Shown: piece after piece, positions 7,297-9,042 of the stretch
How positions within the stretch are numbered: position 1 is the first letter of the stretch
How the letters are laid out: every line of letters starts with the position of its first letter
Origin: Acidobacteriota bacterium
Lineage (GTDB): Bacteria; Acidobacteriota; Terriglobia; Acidiferrales; UBA7541
Length of the DNA: 9,042 nt
Direction of reading: 5' to 3'
Assembly: GCA_003224135.1 (NCBI GenBank)
Contig: QHYO01000529.1
Coordinates: 1-9,042, forward strand
Notes under the pieces: model-generated
Seen by the model: only the letters and a program-made list of their open reading frames with translations
Database searches by the model: none
Told to the model about the DNA's origin: nothing
Made by a program: the position numbers and the translations under genes

Positions 7297-7845
7297 TTAG
7301 CTGGACGAAGTTGCCTTTTGGTTCTTCACTTGCAGCTCGTTAACGACCTGTTGGACGTTTGGGACGCCCGTCGCCAGCTTTTCAACCATGGCCCGTCTTG
7401 TCTGAGAGTTGACGTTTCCAGTGAGCGTGACAACGCCGTTCTTGACGTCGTACTTCACCGCTTTGTCAAGTTTGTTCTGAACCAGCAGCGCATGAAGATT
7501 CTGTTCAATCGCTTTGTCGAGATCGGAATTGACTTTCTTGGCGGCAGTTTCGTTGCCTGGGGGCCGTACTGCAATCTCGTTGGCGACTACTTGGGATCCC
7601 GCTATAGATTTAGCGATGGATTCCGCCTGCGCCTTGTCTGCTTCAGAGGCGGTAGTTCCAGTGAGTGTTACTACGCCTTTATCGCGATCCTGGCTGACGC
7701 TCACATCTTTAAAATTGGCCTGATCTAAGGCCTTGCGGATATTGTCGGCGACATCCGGAGACTTTGTGGGTGCGTTCGAGCAAGCAGAAACGCATCCCAG
7801 AACAATAAGTGCAACGATTGAAATAAACAGCTTATGCGATCTCAT
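7297..7845 (-). CDS. Lipoprotein with two BON domains (DolP/OsmY-like architecture)
   Basis: The 182-residue protein starts MRSHKLFISIVALIVLG and has a lipobox VSAC with Cys22 as the lipidation site. Ser at the +2 position is not the Asp inner-membrane retention signal, so the outer membrane is the likely destination. BON domain 1 spans about 31-94 (GVVTLTGTTAS, then VVANEIAV) and BON domain 2 about 106-174 (GVVTLTGNVNS, then VVNELQV). Each shows the glycine-containing beta-turn and the closing 'V.NE..V' strand. BON domains bind phospholipids or envelope partners. A lipoprotein with two BON domains is the layout of E. coli DolP (formerly YraP), which supports outer-membrane integrity; OsmY has two BON domains but is soluble. 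The tail ends NQKATSSS. Start ATG 7845 follows GAGG (7860-7857, 11 nt away) and a purine-rich GAGAGAA. The domain call is firm; functional equivalence to DolP is not shown. Confidence 0.93.
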   Translation of the reverse strand: MRSHKLFISIVALIVLGCVSACSNAPTKSPDVADNIRKALDQANFKDVSVSQDRDKGVVTLTGTTASEADKAQAESIAKSIAGSQVVANEIAVRPPGNETAAKKVNSDLDKAIEQNLHALLVQNKLDKAVKYDVKNGVVTLTGNVNSQTRRAMVEKLATGVPNVQQVVNELQVKNQKATSSS

Positions 7846-7879
7846 TTCTCTCTTTGCCTCGCCAACACGTAATTTGAAC

Positions 7880-7923
7880 CCGAGGGCTCGGACACTGAAA
7901 AGTCAGGAATCACTCGCGATTCC
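7880..7923. repeat. Two adjacent inverted repeats upstream of the BON lipoprotein gene
   Basis: CCGAG (7880-7884) pairs with CTCGG (7887-7891), and GGAATC (7906-7911) pairs perfectly with GATTCC (7918-7923) across a 6-nt spacer. They sit 35-78 bp upstream of the lipoprotein ATG, in the expected promoter or leader region. They could be regulator sites or leader hairpins; neither is followed by a T-run on either strand that would make a terminator. Confidence 0.3.
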
Positions 7924-8103
7924 ACTCTGCGGTGAAGGCCAAAAGTTCAGCAATCGGTGTTAGCCAGTACAAGAATAAAGAATTCATGGTAACGGGCTGG
8001 CTCCGAAATTCAGGCAAGCACAGCTGGCGCCGAGCTCGCGTCCACGGGCGTTGGCAGATTCGCCGGATGCTTGCTTTTGCGAAATGCCCAAAGGAAGAGG
8101 GCC

Positions 8104-8129
8104 CGCGCATCCTTACTGCGTGCTTTTTT
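8104..8129 (+). terminator. Possible intrinsic terminator inside the divergent region
   Basis: CGCGCA (8104-8109) pairs with TGCGTG (8117-8122), with one G-U pair, around a 7-nt loop, followed directly by C and six Ts (8124-8129). This is the shape of a plus-strand Rho-independent terminator, though the stem is short. No plus-strand gene ends here, so it would belong to an untranslated RNA or to an attenuator ahead of the BON gene about 240 bp downstream. Confidence 0.3.
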
Positions 8130-8371
8130 GCTGGGAGGGTAGGCCTTGACGGATGGCAAGCAAAGCCGACGAGACGGTCACCTGGAATCGGATCTGCTGC
8201 AATCGCAATTTTCACGAACGGAATAAGGGATTTACAGTTTTTTTCCTAAGCCCGCGAGTACTCCGTCGTATGGCCCGGTTTACGGCAATCGCCTAGCGTG
8301 AACAAGTGTGCTCGACCGTGCGCCAAAAGCAACACGTGAACGGCACAGCCCAGTCGCAAGGAGCATTAACG

Positions 8372-8773
8372 ATGCGCTCAAGATGTAGAGCAATTCTGCA
8401 AAAATGCCAGACCGCCGTAATCCTGGCGGGATTCAGCATGGTGATCCCTTGCTCCACGGCGTTTGCTCAGGCTCCCGACAATAGCAAGGCCAACCAGCAA
8501 GACCGCGATAAAGGTTCCGCTACCGCCGAGCAACAAGCCGAAAACCAAGCTGACCGTGATCTCGCGCGAAAAATCCGGAAATCGCTTGCAGACGACAAGA
8601 ACCTCTCCACCTATGCCCACAATATCAAGGTGATTGCGAGGGGCGGAACTGTGATGCTGAAAGGCCCGGTGAGATCCGAAGAGGAAAAAGCCGCGATTGA
8701 GGCAAAGGCCGTGGAAGTCGCGGGCGCCGCGAACGTAAAGAACGAGATGACAGTAAAACCGAAGTCAAAGTAA
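8372..8773 (+). CDS. Secreted single-BON-domain protein
   Basis: The 133-residue exported protein begins MRSRCRAILQKCQTAV, runs through a hydrophobic core (about 14-28) and has a signal peptidase I site after Ala32 (TAFA|QAPD). The linker at about 33-60 is rich in Gln, Asp, Lys and Ala and should be unstructured. One BON domain covers about 62-128: ADRDLARKIRKSL, IKVIARGGTVMLKGPVRS, then a helix and the closing strand VKNEMTVKPK. A periplasmic role in envelope binding is likely by family. I chose ATG 8372 rather than the in-frame GTG at 8306: AAGGAG (8358-8363) lies 8 nt upstream, and the GTG would add 22 polar residues in front of the signal peptide. It is divergent from the double-BON lipoprotein and 38 bp ahead of the next plus-strand gene, probably in one operon with it. 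Its 'GGTVMLKG' replaces the more usual 'GVVTLTG'. Confidence 0.9.
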   Translation: MRSRCRAILQKCQTAVILAGFSMVIPCSTAFAQAPDNSKANQQDRDKGSATAEQQAENQADRDLARKIRKSLADDKNLSTYAHNIKVIARGGTVMLKGPVRSEEEKAAIEAKAVEVAGAANVKNEMTVKPKSK

Positions 8774-8811
8774 GGGTCAGAAAACTTCGTGAACAAAGAG
8801 AGGAGAAGGCT

Positions 8812-9042
8812 ATGGCAAAAAACAAAGCTCTGTTCGGAATCTACAGGACGCAAAGCGGGCTTGAAAACGCAGTGCAGATGCTAAGAGACGAGAGATTCGT
8901 TAGCTCTGACGTTGCGGTACTGCTTCCCGAATCTGTGAGTAGCCGGGAGCTAGGCACCCACAAGGCGTCAAAGGCCCCTGAAGGGGCGACGGCAGGAGCA
9001 GGATCGGGCGCGGTACTCGGTGGAATCCTGGGCTGGCTAGTT
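8812..9042 (+). CDS. Glycine-zipper stress protein, N-terminal part (cut by window end)
   Basis: An open frame of 77 codons runs from ATG 8812 off the right edge. It starts MAKNKALFGIYRTQSGLENA and continues with a helix and a strand (SSDVAVLLPE, 31-40). Then comes HKASKAPEGATAGAGSGA and a glycine-rich hydrophobic stretch, VLGGILGWLV (68-77). The first 40 residues resemble the fold of general stress protein 17M/YflT-type domains, with 'FGIYRT' as the first strand. The second part is a glycine zipper of the kind that inserts into or packs against membranes. I recall similar 'KAPEGATAGAGSGA' proteins as common hypothetical proteins in Acidobacteriota. The Shine-Dalgarno AGGAG (8801-8805) is 6 nt upstream. 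The gap to the BON gene is 38 bp with no terminator, so co-transcription is likely. Family naming is tentative because the C-terminus is missing. Confidence 0.83.
   Translation, partial: MAKNKALFGIYRTQSGLENAVQMLRDERFVSSDVAVLLPESVSSRELGTHKASKAPEGATAGAGSGAVLGGILGWLV

Larger units (their letters stand above)
7846..8371. other. Divergent intergenic region between the two BON genes (526 bp)
   Basis: This stretch carries no gene I can support. Frames of 105 codons (plus, from a GTG at 7932) and 101 codons (minus, 8215-7910) are open, but neither has a ribosome binding site or a recognisable motif, and the plus frame contains a terminator-like hairpin. Visible structure: CCGAG-GG-CTCGG (7880-7891), GGAATC-6nt-GATTCC (7906-7923), a terminator-like hairpin at 8104-8129, a T7 run at 8238-8244, and GAGTACTC (8256-8263). 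It must contain promoters for both BON genes, but I could not identify a good sigma-70 -35/-10 pair on either strand. Confidence 0.5.

Noticed and set aside
8124..8190. Resemblance of GGCAAGCAAAGCC to a cyclic di-GMP (GEMM-type) riboswitch core
   Set aside because: Only the AAAGCC-like segment matches. The upstream paired element and the GGTAG..GGGTTACC-type second stem are absent.
7910..8215. 101-codon minus-strand ORF in the divergent region
   Set aside because: It has no ribosome binding site, motif or signal sequence, and it overlaps the competing plus-strand frame. Neither frame looks coding.
7932..8249. 105-codon plus-strand ORF in the divergent region
   Set aside because: It has a GTG start with no ribosome binding site, no recognisable motif and near-even third-position composition, and it runs through the terminator-like hairpin.
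8306..8371. Upstream GTG start for the single-BON protein
   Set aside because: It would put 22 polar residues before the signal peptide and lacks a ribosome binding site, whereas ATG 8372 has AAGGAG at 8-nt spacing.

Overview
This window looks like chromosomal sequence of a moderately GC-rich Gram-negative bacterium. The mix of MdtABC-type RND efflux, BON-domain envelope proteins, a membrane-anchored c-type cytochrome and a short 'APEGATAGAGSGA' glycine-zipper stress protein is what I would expect from Acidobacteriota. That assignment is inference from family resemblance, not a search result. No rRNA, tRNA, CRISPR array, insertion sequence or integrase is visible.

Layout, left to right. (1) 1-4557, minus strand: a compact tripartite efflux operon read right to left. 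It contains an MdtA-like membrane fusion protein (4557-3196), an MdtB-like permease (3199-83, overlapping MdtA by ATGA) and the first 26 codons of an MdtC-like permease (79-1, running off the window). (2) 4558-4844: a divergent control region with three GGTACG copies, an imperfect dyad, a 15-nt inverted repeat and a possible 40-codon leader ORF. (3) 4845-5402, plus: a membrane-anchored class I cytochrome c. (4) 5537-6646, plus: a metallophosphoesterase with an N-terminal four-helix membrane domain. (5) 7113-6715, minus, convergent with the previous gene: a stand-alone response-regulator receiver domain. (6) 7845-7297, minus: a lipoprotein with two BON domains, the DolP-like architecture. (7) 7846-8371: a 526-bp divergent intergenic region with small inverted repeats and one terminator-like hairpin. 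(8) 8372-8773 and 8812-9042 (cut by the window end), plus: a secreted single-BON protein followed by a glycine-zipper stress protein, probably one operon.

Functionally the left half is a drug/metabolite efflux machine. In E. coli the two different permeases MdtB and MdtC form a heterotrimer fed by MdtA, with TolC as the outer-membrane channel; no TolC-like gene is in view. The right half looks like envelope-stress housekeeping: two BON proteins transcribed away from each other, a stress-type glycine-zipper protein, and an orphan receiver domain with no kinase in the window. Most genes belong to known families. I see no convincing new biological system. The items most worth checking are the in-frame single-stop junction between the two permeases, the repeated GGTACG motif, the possible cytochrome leader ORF and the divergent BON locus.
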